From: Alteribacter natronophilus | Lineage (GTDB): Bacteria > Bacillota > Bacilli > Bacillales > Salisediminibacteriaceae | Assembly (NCBI RefSeq): GCF_006007885.1 | Contig: NZ_VCRO01000002.1 | Coordinates: forward strand, 186,001 to 250,000 | Length of the DNA stretch: 64,000 nt | Reading direction: 5' to 3' | In this document: piece by piece, positions 16,381 through 29,499 of the stretch | Position numbering within the stretch: position 1 is the stretch's first letter | Layout: each line of letters starts with the position of its first letter | Made by a program: the position numbers and the translations under genes | The notes under the pieces: model-generated | Told to the model about the DNA's origin: nothing | The model's database searches: none | The model's input: the letters and a program-made list of their open reading frames with translations, nothing else

Positions 16381-17643
16381 ATGGCAACGTTGAACGATAT
16401 GGAACGTATGGCACATATTAAGAAGCAGGATGACGAAGTATTCAAGGCAATGAACAGCGAGCTGAAACGTCAGCAGGATAATATTGAGCTGATCGCATCG
16501 GAGAACTTCGTATCGGAAGCAGTTATGGAAGCGCAGGGGTCTGTGCTGACAAATAAATATGCTGAAGGGTATCCTGGAAAACGGTACTACGGAGGGTGCG
16601 AACACGTGGACGTGGTCGAGGATCTCGCCCGTGAGCGTGCGAAGCGTCTGTTTGGTGCCGATCATGTAAACGTCCAGCCTCACTCCGGGGCCCAGGCAAA
16701 CATGGCGGTTTATTATACGGTTCTCGATCAGGGTGACACAGTTCTAGGCATGAATCTGAATCACGGCGGACACCTGACCCACGGCAGTCCGGTTAACTTC
16801 AGCGGAAAGCAGTACAACTTTGTGGATTACGGTGTGGACAAAGAAGATCAGGTCATCGACTACGAAGATGTGCGTGCGAAAGCGATCGAGCACAAACCGA
16901 AACTGATTGTTGCAGGTGCCAGTGCGTACCCGCGTAAAATAGACTTCTCAAAATTCCGTGAAATTGCAGACGAAGTGGATGCTTATCTCATGGTGGATAT
17001 GGCCCACATCGCCGGCCTCGTGGCTGCCGGTCTTCATCCGAACCCGGTTCCCCATGCGGACTTTGTTACAACAACGACCCATAAAACCCTCCGCGGTCCA
17101 CGCGGCGGTATGATTCTCTGCAGGGAAGAGTTCGGTAAGAAAATCGACAAAGCGATTTTCCCGGGCCTTCAGGGCGGCCCGCTTATGCATGTGATTGCAG
17201 CTAAAGCCGTTGCCCTTGGGGAAGCTCTCGGTGACGACTTCACAGGTTATGCAAAAAAAGTGACAGAAAACGCAGTTGCTCTTGCCGAATCTCTGAAAGA
17301 AGAAGGCGTAAACCTTGTTTCAGGGGGCACGGACAATCACCTCGTGCTTCTGGATCTCCGCAGCCTCGGTATTACCGGAAAAGTGGCGGAAGAAGTGCTC
17401 GACGACGTTAAAATTACGACAAACAAAAATACGATTCCTTTCGATCCTGAAAGCCCGTTTGTAACGAGCGGTCTCCGACTCGGTACGGCAGCTGTTACTT
17501 CAAGAGGCTTCGGCACGGAGGAAATGAAGCAGGTGGGCAGAATTATGGCCGCCGTCCTTAAAAACCACGAAAAGAAAGACGTGCTGGATGCTGCACGTGA
17601 AGATGTGAGTAAACTCACAGCGGGCTTCCCGCTCTATAAATAA
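16381..17643 (+). CDS. glyA: Serine hydroxymethyltransferase
   Basis: 420 residues. PLP enzyme converting serine and tetrahydrofolate to glycine and 5,10-methylene-THF. PLP lysine K235 in [14 protein letters not shown], and the N-terminal [18 protein letters not shown] at 16287-16292 could be the -10 of its promoter, but the -35 is poor. RBS AGGAGGCGAAAGAAGG. Confidence 0.96.
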   Translation: MATLNDMERMAHIKKQDDEVFKAMNSELKRQQDNIELIASENFVSEAVMEAQGSVLTNKYAEGYPGKRYYGGCEHVDVVEDLARERAKRLFGADHVNVQPHSGAQANMAVYYTVLDQGDTVLGMNLNHGGHLTHGSPVNFSGKQYNFVDYGVDKEDQVIDYEDVRAKAIEHKPKLIVAGASAYPRKIDFSKFREIADEVDAYLMVDMAHIAGLVAAGLHPNPVPHADFVTTTTHKTLRGPRGGMILCREEFGKKIDKAIFPGLQGGPLMHVIAAKAVALGEALGDDFTGYAKKVTENAVALAESLKEEGVNLVSGGTDNHLVLLDLRSLGITGKVAEEVLDDVKITTNKNTIPFDPESPFVTSGLRLGTAAVTSRGFGTEEMKQVGRIMAAVLKNHEKKDVLDAAREDVSKLTAGFPLYK

Positions 17644-17654
17644 CGCCATACCCG

Positions 17655-17686
17655 CGGCCCTCTGTTTCTGACAGGGGGCCGTTTTC
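17655..17686 (+). terminator. Intrinsic terminator of glyA
   Basis: CGGCCCTCTGT / ACAGGGGGCCG stem, five-base loop, then TTTT. Confidence 0.75.
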
Positions 17687-17797
17687 CGGTTGAGAAGGCG
17701 GGAGGCGAGTTTGAGAGAGGTCGATATCCACTCATCTTCTCAGGTTCTCTCCATTTAACCTGCTAAACGGCATCCTCCTCCTCCCGTTCGACACAAA

Positions 17798-18025
17798 TGT
17801 GGACAAAACGCAGGGATAATGTGAATAACCTTCCCTGTTCTGTGAATGGATTTCCACAATTGTGTATAAAACACCGGATTTCTGTGGATAAGCCCGCCTG
17901 AAACACACCTGCCTGTGGATATGTTCCTGTGGGGATGTGTATAACATCACTCATTCACCTTCCCGTAAGGCTGATTAACATTTTCCGAGCTCCTAAAATC
18001 GTTCTCGGTACCCCGGTTATCCACA
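17798..18025. promoter_or_regulatory. DnaA-box cluster between glyA and upp
   Basis: Exact TTATNCACA matches: TGTGAATAA 17820-17828, TGTGTATAA 17861-17869, TGTGGATAA 17883-17891, TGTGTATAA 17936-17944 and TTATCCACA 18017-18025. One-mismatch boxes TGTGGACAA (17798) and TGTGGATAT (17914) fill in. The first four exact boxes have one orientation, the last is inverted. No gene lies here. It ends about 38 bp before the upp -35. Confidence 0.8.
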
Positions 18026-18063
18026 AGTTTATCCGGGAATAAATTCCGTTCTCTTTTTTCACC

Positions 18064-18092
18064 TTGATATGGCAGGGCTTTTTATGTAGAAT
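18064..18092 (+). promoter_or_regulatory. Sigma-A promoter of upp
   Basis: TTGATA (18064-18069), 17-base spacer, TAGAAT (18087-18092), about 40 bases upstream of the ATG. Confidence 0.6.
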
Positions 18093-18139
18093 CTTGAAAG
18101 GGTACTGAAAGACAAAGCGGAAAAGGAGCGGGATGGAGC

Positions 18140-18769
18140 ATGAGTAAAGTGTACGTTTTTGATCATCCGTTAATTCAGCACAAGCTGACGTATATTCGGG
18201 ACAAGCAGACAGGTACAAAGGAATTTCGTGAGCTTGTGGATGAAGTAGCGAGCCTGATGGCGTTTGAGATTACGCGGGAACTTCCGCTGCAGGACGTGGA
18301 AATTGAAACGCCGGTCGGCCCGGCAACAAGTAAAACAATCGCCGGGAAAAAACTCGGTCTTGTACCGATTCTTCGTGCCGGACTCGGCATGGTGGACGGC
18401 ATTCTGAAACTGATCCCGGCAGCTAAAGTCGGTCACGTCGGTCTTTACCGCGATCCGGAAACACTTGAGCCGGTTGAATATTACGTAAAGCTTCCAAACG
18501 ACGTGGAGGAGCGCGAATTCATCGTCATCGATCCGATGCTGGCAACAGGCGGATCGGCTGTCGAGGCGATTCATTCCCTCAAAAAGCGTGGTGCAAGAAA
18601 CATCAAGCTCATGTGTCTCGTTGCTGCTCCTGAAGGTGTTGAGATCCTTCAGCGCGAGCATCCCGATGTGGATATCTTCCTCGCCGCGATGGACGAGAAA
18701 CTAAACGAAAAAGGATACATTGTACCAGGTCTCGGTGATGCCGGCGACCGCCTGTTTGGTACGAAGTAA
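18140..18769 (+). CDS. upp: Uracil phosphoribosyltransferase
   Basis: 209 residues, the exact usual length. Converts uracil and PRPP to UMP in pyrimidine salvage. PRPP loop [12 protein letters not shown], and the uracil-site C-terminal [36 protein letters not shown]. Confidence 0.96.
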   Translation: MSKVYVFDHPLIQHKLTYIRDKQTGTKEFRELVDEVASLMAFEITRELPLQDVEIETPVGPATSKTIAGKKLGLVPILRAGLGMVDGILKLIPAAKVGHVGLYRDPETLEPVEYYVKLPNDVEEREFIVIDPMLATGGSAVEAIHSLKKRGARNIKLMCLVAAPEGVEILQREHPDVDIFLAAMDEKLNEKGYIVPGLGDAGDRLFGTK

Positions 18770-18817
18770 CGCATCCTGTCAGGGGAGCGCACGGCGTGCG
18801 TGGCCCTATAGTATAGA

Positions 18818-18843
18818 AACCGTCCATTCCGGGCGGTTTTTTT
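18818..18843 (+). terminator. Intrinsic terminator of upp
   Basis: AACCGTCC / GGGCGGTT stem with ATTCC loop and a T-run. Confidence 0.85.
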
Positions 18844-19015
18844 GTATGCTCACAGCCTGGTGAAAAGGGTGAAGACAGCTTACTCCGGATAAGAAATGAA
18901 AAACACAGTGGATCATTCTTCCCCTTCATGTTTCATCACACGTCCCCGCATGAAAATCCCTCAACTCTCGCATGCTATACAGTAACCAATTTTTAAAGTG
19001 TGGAGGGGTCAGAGC

Positions 19016-21286
19016 ATGAAAACGCATGTATGGCGGGTGGCGGCATCGATCATCATATTTACGCTCCTTTTGCCGGCTTCGGTGCTGGCAGTGGACTCGA
19101 GCGATATTTTCCCTATGCGGCCTCCGCTTCCCCAGGGTGATCCGGATGAGCGCCAGGTGATCATCGTGGAAGCGGAAGGAGACACAGCGCAGGCGATGGC
19201 GCGTGTGCAGGAACAGCTGCCCGATGCGGAAATCCGCCGCACATTTATGACTCTCTATAACGGCTTTTCCCTTGAAATCAGTCAGAGGGATCTGGAGCAC
19301 CTGCAGTCTATCGAAGGGATCAGAAGAATCGATCCGGTAGCTATGTATGAAGTATCCATGGACGAGAGTGTCCCGTTTATCGGCGGCCGCGATGCCGGCC
19401 GTATGCACGATGAGCGGGGCGATGATCTCACGGGTAAAGGAGTGAAAGTGGGAGTCATCGATACGGGAATCGACTACAGCCACCCTGATCTGAGAGACAG
19501 CTACAAAGGGGGGTACGATGTGGTCGATGAAGACAACGACCCTATGGAAACACAGAAAGACCAGGGTGCCCCTACAATGCATGGCACTCACGTAGCTGGG
19601 ATTATCGGTGCGAACGGACGACTCAAAGGAGTTGCTCCGGAAGCTGAAATATACGGCTACCGCGCACTCGGTCCTACCGGCATGGGAACTACCGAGCAGG
19701 TAATTGCCGCCATTGAAAAAGCAGTGGAAGACGGCGTGGATGTAATTAACCTCTCTCTTGGAAACACTGTGAACGGCCCTGACTGGCCAACGAGCGTGGC
19801 ACTTGATAAAGCAGTGGAGGAAGGGGTGGTGGCTGTCACCTCGAACGGGAACAGCGGCCCGAACCTGTGGACCGTCGGCTCGCCCGGCACTTCCTCCAGA
19901 GCAATCAGCGTAGGGGCTTCCACACCGCCGCTGAAAGTACCCTACCTCACGTTCGATGAGAACCGGGGTGAGGAGTGGAGTGTCATTCCGATGCAGCGGG
20001 CAAAGCCATGGAACCTCAAACGGGACCGGCCGATCGTGTATGCGGGTCTTGGCCGGAAAGAGGATTTTAAAAGCACTGATGTAAAAGGGAAGATCGCCCT
20101 CGTGGAGCGGGGAATCGTTACTTTCACCGTAAAAGCAAAAGCAGCTCTTGAAGCGGGTGCTGCCGGTCTGATCGTATATAACAATCAGGAAGGTGAGTAC
20201 GCCGGAGCTCTTGAGGAAGCCCTTGATCTTCCGGTTGTAAGTATGTCGAAAGAGGACGGAGAGGCGATCAGAGAGCAGCTGTCAAAAACCGCCCATCCGT
20301 TCATCCGGACGATTTACCGGGAAGAAGAGGATTTTATGGCCCCGTTCAGCTCCCGGGGGCCAGTGACGTATTCGTGGGACGTCAAGCCTGACCTGGTGGC
20401 ACCTGGAGTGGCGATCGACAGCACGGTTCCCAAGGGATATCTCGATATGAACGGCACAAGCATGGCGGCCCCCCATATAGCCGGGGCAGCTGCCCTGATT
20501 CTTCAGAAATACCCCGACTGGACACCCGACCAGTTGAAAGCGGCACTTATGAACACAGCGAAACCACTGGTTGACCGTGACGGCGAGCTGGAGCCGCCCC
20601 ACGTGCAGGGAACGGGAAGGGTTGACCTGGCAAAGGCCCTCAATGCCGAAACACTTGTCTACCCGGGGGCTGTCAGCTTCGGTAAGTGGCTCAGAAACGA
20701 CCGGCGTATTGAAAAAACAGTGCACATTACCGTCGATAACCAGTCGAATAAGCGAAAACGCTACACAATTGATCCGCCGTTTGACGTGCCTGACGGCATT
20801 CAGTGGAAAGTACCGTTTTCATTTTACCTGAACCCCGGAGAAAAAAGGGAAGTACCGGTAATTATGGATATTCTCCCGGCAGTATTTGACGGCGGTATGT
20901 ACAGCGGCATGATAGAAGTGAAGAGCGGTTCCGAATCCGTAAACGTTCCGTACCTGTTCTTTGTGGAAGAGCCCGATTACCCGCGGGTAATGGCTTTTAT
21001 GCTCGAACAGACAGCGGAGGAGAATGTTTACCAGTACGAAGTGTACCTCCCCGGCGGAGCGGAGGAGTTCGGGATCGTTCTGTATGACCCCGATACATTT
21101 GAATTCATCGACTATATCGAAGCGAAGACAGATGTAGAGCGGGGAATGCTCGAGGAAAAAATCGAGATTGGCGGACTGCCGTCAGGGATTTACAAAGCGC
21201 TGATTTTTGCAAAACAGGACGGCAAGGAAGATACGATCGAGCGGGATCTTTTCCTCGGCCAGATCGTAACGGAAACATCACCGTAG
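19016..21286 (+). CDS. Subtilisin-family (S8) secreted serine protease, Vpr-like
   Basis: 756 residues. Sec signal peptide (1-26, cleaved after VLA), I9-type inhibitor propeptide (about 45-115), and an S8 catalytic domain with Asp149 (VIDTGID), His192 (GTHVAGI) and Ser482 (NGTSMAAPH). A PA domain is inserted between His and Ser (about 340-430), as in Vpr. The C-terminal region (about 560-756) is beta-rich without a sorting signal or S-layer repeats. Extracellular protein degradation. ATG 19016 after GGAGGGG; the frame opens earlier at GTG 18998. Not next to atp in B. subtilis, so locally placed. Confidence 0.9.
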   Translation: MKTHVWRVAASIIIFTLLLPASVLAVDSSDIFPMRPPLPQGDPDERQVIIVEAEGDTAQAMARVQEQLPDAEIRRTFMTLYNGFSLEISQRDLEHLQSIEGIRRIDPVAMYEVSMDESVPFIGGRDAGRMHDERGDDLTGKGVKVGVIDTGIDYSHPDLRDSYKGGYDVVDEDNDPMETQKDQGAPTMHGTHVAGIIGANGRLKGVAPEAEIYGYRALGPTGMGTTEQVIAAIEKAVEDGVDVINLSLGNTVNGPDWPTSVALDKAVEEGVVAVTSNGNSGPNLWTVGSPGTSSRAISVGASTPPLKVPYLTFDENRGEEWSVIPMQRAKPWNLKRDRPIVYAGLGRKEDFKSTDVKGKIALVERGIVTFTVKAKAALEAGAAGLIVYNNQEGEYAGALEEALDLPVVSMSKEDGEAIREQLSKTAHPFIRTIYREEEDFMAPFSSRGPVTYSWDVKPDLVAPGVAIDSTVPKGYLDMNGTSMAAPHIAGAAALILQKYPDWTPDQLKAALMNTAKPLVDRDGELEPPHVQGTGRVDLAKALNAETLVYPGAVSFGKWLRNDRRIEKTVHITVDNQSNKRKRYTIDPPFDVPDGIQWKVPFSFYLNPGEKREVPVIMDILPAVFDGGMYSGMIEVKSGSESVNVPYLFFVEEPDYPRVMAFMLEQTAEENVYQYEVYLPGGAEEFGIVLYDPDTFEFIDYIEAKTDVERGMLEEKIEIGGLPSGIYKALIFAKQDGKEDTIERDLFLGQIVTETSP

Positions 21287-21298
21287 GAAAAAGGAACC

Positions 21299-21325
21299 GG
21301 CGGGCGTAAAAGGCCCGTCTTTTTC
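21299..21325 (+). terminator. Intrinsic terminator of the subtilase gene
   Basis: GGCGGGC / GCCCGTC stem, loop GTAAAAG-like, then TTTTTCC. Confidence 0.7.
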
Positions 21326-21509
21326 CTGCGCCGAAAATCATTTTACAGAATATTAAAACATCTATTTTCTTCCCTAAACAGCCCACAGGAAAATAGATTT
21401 TATGTATAATGTAACTTGTGGTTAATGACTGCATTCGACGGAAAAATCACGAACTTGTGAAAGCGCTTTTCCTCACCGGAGAAAATTCCTGTTTTTTTCT
21501 GATACTGAA

Positions 21510-21538
21510 TTGACAGAGGCAGAGCACTATTATACGAT
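21510..21538 (+). promoter_or_regulatory. Candidate sigma-A promoter of the atp operon
   Basis: TTGACA (21510-21515), 17-base spacer, TACGAT (21533-21538). About 165 bases upstream of atpZ. An alternative TATAAT at 21405 has no partner -35. Confidence 0.45.
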
Positions 21539-21586
21539 TGCATAGGGTATGAAATCGTATGATACATAAGAGGATTCCGTGCTCTG
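21520..21586. promoter_or_regulatory. Nested palindromes over the atp promoter start region
   Basis: Inner palindrome 21532-21560: 12 of 13 pairs around a GGG centre (ATACGATTGCATA / TATGAAATCGTAT, one G-A mismatch). Outer inverted repeat CAGAGCAC (21520-21527) / GTGCTCTG (21579-21586). The inner one covers the -10 box and probable start. A further hairpin AAAAAGG-CCAGG-CCTTTTTT follows at 21595-21614 and might act as an attenuator. Confidence 0.55.
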
Positions 21587-21704
21587 ACACCCGGAAAAAG
21601 GCCAGGCCTTTTTTGCGGCGAGGATTCGAAAAAGTGTGATTTTTCGACATTTAACCGGAAGCACTGATTTGTCCGGCGGAATGTGCAGACAGGAGCGGTT
21701 CCCG

Positions 21705-21935
21705 ATGTCAGATAATCAGAAACTGCAGTCTGTGATAAGGAAAATGGCACTCGTGTCAACAATCACTTCGTACTTTGTCGGGTGTATCCTGATCGGGATC
21801 CTCGGCGGCAGATGGCTTGACGGTCATTTCGAAACAGGAGGACTGCTGATGGCAGCCGGCTTTCTAATCGGACTGGCAGCAGCGGTATACGGCATTTATC
21901 AGGTGCTGAAGAGGTCTTTGGGAGACGATACGTAA
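21705..21935 (+). CDS. atpZ: AtpZ/AtpI family small membrane protein
   Basis: 76 residues with two predicted membrane helices (about 17-37 and 45-66). The family (F0F1-ATPase subunit AtpZ) precedes atpI in many atp operons; proposed roles are Mg/Ca transport or assembly help, not settled. The start MSDNQKL at ATG 21705 follows a weak GGAGCGG; the frame opens earlier at 21636 without a ribosome site. Its stop overlaps the atpI start by one base (TAATG). Confidence 0.8.
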   Translation: MSDNQKLQSVIRKMALVSTITSYFVGCILIGILGGRWLDGHFETGGLLMAAGFLIGLAAAVYGIYQVLKRSLGDDT

Positions 21936-22303
21936 TGGAGTTTGGTGCAACGGCAAAACGGATGATCTTATACACAGCAGCGCTTTTTGTGCTATTTATA
22001 ATCCTTGCTTTCCTGACCCCTTACGATACGTTCTTCTTCGGCATGATGCTCGGAACAGCGTTCAGTCTTCTGAATCTGCTCATGACCTACAGTCAGGTCA
22101 AGCGGGTCACTTCGGAGTCGAAGGCACTGCGGACGAAATTCGCATTCGGCACAGTCAGCCGCATCGTTCTCTCCGTTGTCTGTATCCTTATTGCCGTAAG
22201 TTTTCCTCACTTGTTTAATCTTGCTGGTGCGATCATAGGTCTTATGCTGACCTATGCCATCATCATGATAGAACCTATTTTCCATATTAAGCGTTTGCAG
22301 TAG
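21935..22303 (+). CDS. atpI: ATP synthase subunit I
   Basis: 122 residues, four hydrophobic segments. Membrane protein that assists c-ring assembly; not part of the mature enzyme. Recognised from position before atpB, size and the block FFFGMMLGTAFSLLNLLMT. Overlaps atpZ by one base. Confidence 0.85.
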   Translation: MEFGATAKRMILYTAALFVLFIILAFLTPYDTFFFGMMLGTAFSLLNLLMTYSQVKRVTSESKALRTKFAFGTVSRIVLSVVCILIAVSFPHLFNLAGAIIGLMLTYAIIMIEPIFHIKRLQ

Positions 22304-22366
22304 GGGCGTATATGTTCTGTACTGAGCGTACGGCTCTTGCAAGATCGAGAAAAGAGGTGAAAGTAA

Positions 22367-23089
<723 letters not shown>

Positions 23090-23170
23090 GTTTAAGGTAC
23101 CACCAGCTCTAGCAAATTCATGATAGAGCGTAAATATAAAGTTTTACAGATATTAAAGGAGGATTTTAAA

Positions 23171-23398
23171 ATGGATGTCGGTTTGATTGCAATTGGTATT
23201 GGTCTTGTAGCAGGTTTTGCTGCACTAGCAGGTGCACTTGGGGTAGCGATTGTTGTACGAGGAACTCTTGATGGAATTACACGTCAGCCTGAGCTGCGCG
23301 GTCAGCTTCAGACAGTAATGTTCATTGGTATTCCGCTTGTTGAGGCACTTCCAATCATCGGTGTCGTTGTTTCATTCCTGCTTCTTGGTCAAATGTAA
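23171..23398 (+). CDS. atpE: ATP synthase F0 subunit c
   Basis: 75 residues, two-helix hairpin of the proton-driven ring. The proton-binding Glu58 sits in PLVEALP (55-61), the PxxExxP form known from alkaliphiles (neutralophiles have Ala for the first Pro). The inner helix has A20-G-A22-L-G24-V-A26 where neutralophiles have GxGxGxG, a partial AxAxAxA replacement. Loop RQPE present. The ATG at 23171 has a perfect AAAGGAGGA site. Confidence 0.95.
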   Translation: MDVGLIAIGIGLVAGFAALAGALGVAIVVRGTLDGITRQPELRGQLQTVMFIGIPLVEALPIIGVVVSFLLLGQM

Positions 23399-23433
23399 TA
23401 ACGGACCATCACGAGTACGCAATTTAACACAAA

Positions 23434-23473
23434 AATGGCGAAGAACGTTTGGGATCCATACCTCTTCGCCATT
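23434..23473 (+). promoter_or_regulatory. Intercistronic hairpin between atpE and atpF
   Basis: Perfect 11-bp stem AATGGCGAAGA (23434-23444) / TCTTCGCCATT (23463-23473), with no T-run. Positioned 35 bases after atpE and before the atpF ribosome site. Could stabilise atpE mRNA or slow read-through to match the 10-plus c subunits needed per enzyme. Confidence 0.65.
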
Positions 23474-23508
23474 CCTTATGCATGATTCAAGAGAAGGGAG
23501 CGAGACAG

Positions 23509-23996
23509 ATGTTTGGACCTATTGAATGGGGAGATGTCATTTACCAGCTCGCCGGGTTCGTCGTTCTCTTGCTGATCTTAAAGAAGTTTGCTTTTGGTCC
23601 GATTATGGACATGATGGAAAAGCGAGAGAATCACATAGCAGACCAGATTTCCTCTGCTGAAAAGAACCGCGAAGAGTCGGAAAAGTACCTCGAAGAACAA
23701 CGTGAAGCCATCAAAACAGCCCGTTCAGAAGCGAAAGAAATCGTGGAAAACGCGCGCAAACAGGCAGAACGTACTGAAAAAGATATTATTGCAAACGCTG
23801 AAAAGCAGGCTGAGCGTAAGACTCAGGAAGCTCTTGCCAACATTCAGCAGGAAAAAGAGCAAGCGATCTCTGCACTTCGTGAGCAAGTTTCGTCCTTGTC
23901 TGTCCTTGTGGCATCTAAGGTCATCGAAAGAGAGCTGGATGAGAAAGAGCAGGAAAAAATCATTCAGGAGACTCTTAAAGAAGTTGGCGAAGAGCT

Positions 23997-24000
<4 letters not shown>
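23509..24000 (+). CDS. atpF: ATP synthase F0 subunit b
   Basis: 163 residues. N-terminal membrane helix (about 10-28) followed by a long charged coiled coil forming the peripheral stalk. ATG 23509 (MFGPIEWGD) follows AAGGGAG; the earlier frame opening at 23449 would run through the hairpin. Overlaps atpH by four bases (ATGA). Confidence 0.94.
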
Positions 24001-26064
<2,064 letters not shown>

Positions 26065-26160
26065 GCGGACAGGGGAGAGGGACCGGTTCAGGCCGGTTCC
26101 TGCCACCCTTTATGAGGCTAAACGGGAACAGGCAGTTTTTTAACAATCGCTGGTAAACCT

Positions 26161-26270
26161 GGAGCGGAAAGCGGCGACTCCAGTGGGAAAAGCAACAGCT
26201 GAAGACCCCGCAGGGTGAACTTACCCGAGGAGGCTGAAGCGTTGCCCACGGAAAGCGTCCGCTTGGAGCG
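26161..26270 (+). repeat. Intergenic inverted-repeat element, copy 4, inside the atp operon
   Basis: GGAGCGGAAAGCGGCG ... CCGCTTGGAGCG with the internal blocks GGGAAAAGCAACAGCTGAAG, ACCCCGCAGGG and CCGAGGAGGCTGAAGCG. It separates atpA from atpG without a terminator T-run. The flanking AGATTGTTG ends seen at other copies are absent. Confidence 0.75.
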
Positions 26271-26323
26271 AATGTTACATTCGCAGTCCAGGGAGCAGCT
26301 TTCAACAAAGGTGGTGAAGAACG

Positions 26324-27205
26324 TTGGCTTCTCTTAGAGATATTCAGTCGAAAATCTCATCTACGAAAAAGACAAAGCAGATTACCAAAGCGATGCAGAT
26401 GGTATCTGCTGCGAAGTTAAATAAAGCGCAGAACAAAGCGCAGGCATTTTTTCCGTACACGCAGAAAATCCGTGACGTTGTGAGCAGTATCGCCGAAGGG
26501 AGCATGGTCTCCCATCCGATGCTTGAATCACGTGAAGAAGTAAAGAAAACCGCCTACCTGGTAATTACATCAGACCGCGGCCTTTGCGGAGCGTACAACA
26601 GCGGACTGCTTCGGCACACGATGAATACGATTAAGGAACGGCACAGCTCCCAGGACGAGTACGGTATTATCGTCATCGGGAAAGTGGGCCGGGACTTTTT
26701 CAAAAAACGCGGCATGCCGATCTATCAGGAGATTGTCGGATTGTCGGATCAGCCGGCTTATGCCGACATTAAAAACATCGCGGCTACTACAGTCGAAATG
26801 TTTGCCGATGAAGTGTTCGATGAAATTTATGTCCACTACAACCACTTTATCAGCGCCATCTCCCAGGAAGTAACGGAAACAAAGCTTCTTCCTCTCACAG
26901 ACTTTGACGAGTCTGCAGAAGGCGAAAACTCAGGCGGAGGCGACTCCCCTTCATACGAGTATGAGCCGGACGAGGAAACGATTCTGAAACAATTGCTTCC
27001 GCACTATGCAGAAAGCCTGGTGTACGGGGCTTTATTAGACGGGAAAGCCAGTGAGTTCGGAGCACGCATGACAGCAATGAGTGCTGCTACTGACAATGCT
27101 TCTGACATGATCGATCAGCTGAACCTGAAGTTCAACCGTGCCCGTCAGGCAGCGATCACGCAGGAGATCAACGAAATTGTAGGTGGAGCATCGGCCCTGG
27201 ACTAA
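26324..27205 (+). CDS. atpG: ATP synthase F1 subunit gamma
   Basis: 293 residues. Central rotor shaft; long N- and C-terminal helices ([14 protein letters not shown] and the [16 protein letters not shown]...RQAAITQEI end). The start is TTG 26324, preceded by AAAGGTGGTGA. A Gly/Ser/Asp-rich loop (residues about 205-225) is a little longer than in B. subtilis. Confidence 0.95.
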   Translation: MASLRDIQSKISSTKKTKQITKAMQMVSAAKLNKAQNKAQAFFPYTQKIRDVVSSIAEGSMVSHPMLESREEVKKTAYLVITSDRGLCGAYNSGLLRHTMNTIKERHSSQDEYGIIVIGKVGRDFFKKRGMPIYQEIVGLSDQPAYADIKNIAATTVEMFADEVFDEIYVHYNHFISAISQEVTETKLLPLTDFDESAEGENSGGGDSPSYEYEPDEETILKQLLPHYAESLVYGALLDGKASEFGARMTAMSAATDNASDMIDQLNLKFNRARQAAITQEINEIVGGASALD

Positions 27206-27232
27206 CGTTCACCCGTGTTCATTAGGAAGTGA

Positions 27233-28657
<1,425 letters not shown>

Positions 28658-28686
28658 GAGCCGAGATTATGAGCGGCATGGGAAAA

Positions 28687-28786
28687 GGAGAGCGGCTGGC
28701 CGTGCATCCTGAGAGATGTGCCGGCACCGGAGCGTAAAGGTCCGGCCGCGTATTCCGGCAACGGAGTGCGATCCGCTCTTTTTTCC
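28687..28786 (+). promoter_or_regulatory. Structured, terminator-like RNA between atpD and atpC
   Basis: Outer stem AGAGCGG (28689-28695) / CCGCTCT (28773-28779) followed by a T-run (TTTTTTCCC overlapping the stem). Inside are further pairs (GGCCG / CGGCC, GCAT / ATGTGC, CCGG repeats) suggesting a branched fold. It sits before the atpC ribosome site and could partly terminate transcription. Confidence 0.5.
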
Positions 28787-28819
28787 CGGAACCGCTTGTA
28801 GAACGGTGAAGGAGGATAA

Positions 28820-29224
<405 letters not shown>

Positions 29225-29243
29225 GATATTGGAATGCGACGAA

Positions 29244-29275
29244 CCCCCGGCCGAGGAAATGGCCGGGGGATTTGT
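29244..29275 (+). terminator. Terminator of the atp operon
   Basis: CCCCCGGCC / GGCCGGGGG perfect 9-bp stem, then ATTTGTTG. Confidence 0.75.
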
Positions 29276-29349
29276 TGCACCTTGCTGCTCTCTTGGCGCT
29301 GGCGGGAGGCGGAAGGTGCGCGGAGGTTGTCGAAGGGTGTCGCTTCGCC

Positions 29350-29441
29350 GATATCCGGTTTGCGACTGACGATTTCCCGAGTTTTTCTGTCGATTTCCCA
29401 GAACGAACGACGATTTCCCGAGTTTTTCTGTCGATTTCCCA
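29350..29441 (+). repeat. 20-21-bp-period array, core CGATTTCCC
   Basis: GATTTCCC begins at 29371, 29392, 29412 and 29433 (spacing 21,20,21), with a degenerate copy GATATCCG at 29350. Alternate units share the spacer GAGTTTTTCTGTC. Same periodicity as the other arrays but a different core. Open frames on both strands across it are repeat artefacts. Confidence 0.75.
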
Positions 29442-29499
29442 AACAACCACTCCTGCAATTCTCCGAACTCCCCCCATAAAATAGAATAGAGGTGCTGTT

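Noticed and set aside
21405..21410. TATAAT as the atp operon promoter
   Set aside because: No -35-like hexamer at 16-18 bp upstream; TTGACA at 21510 is better, though this stays open.
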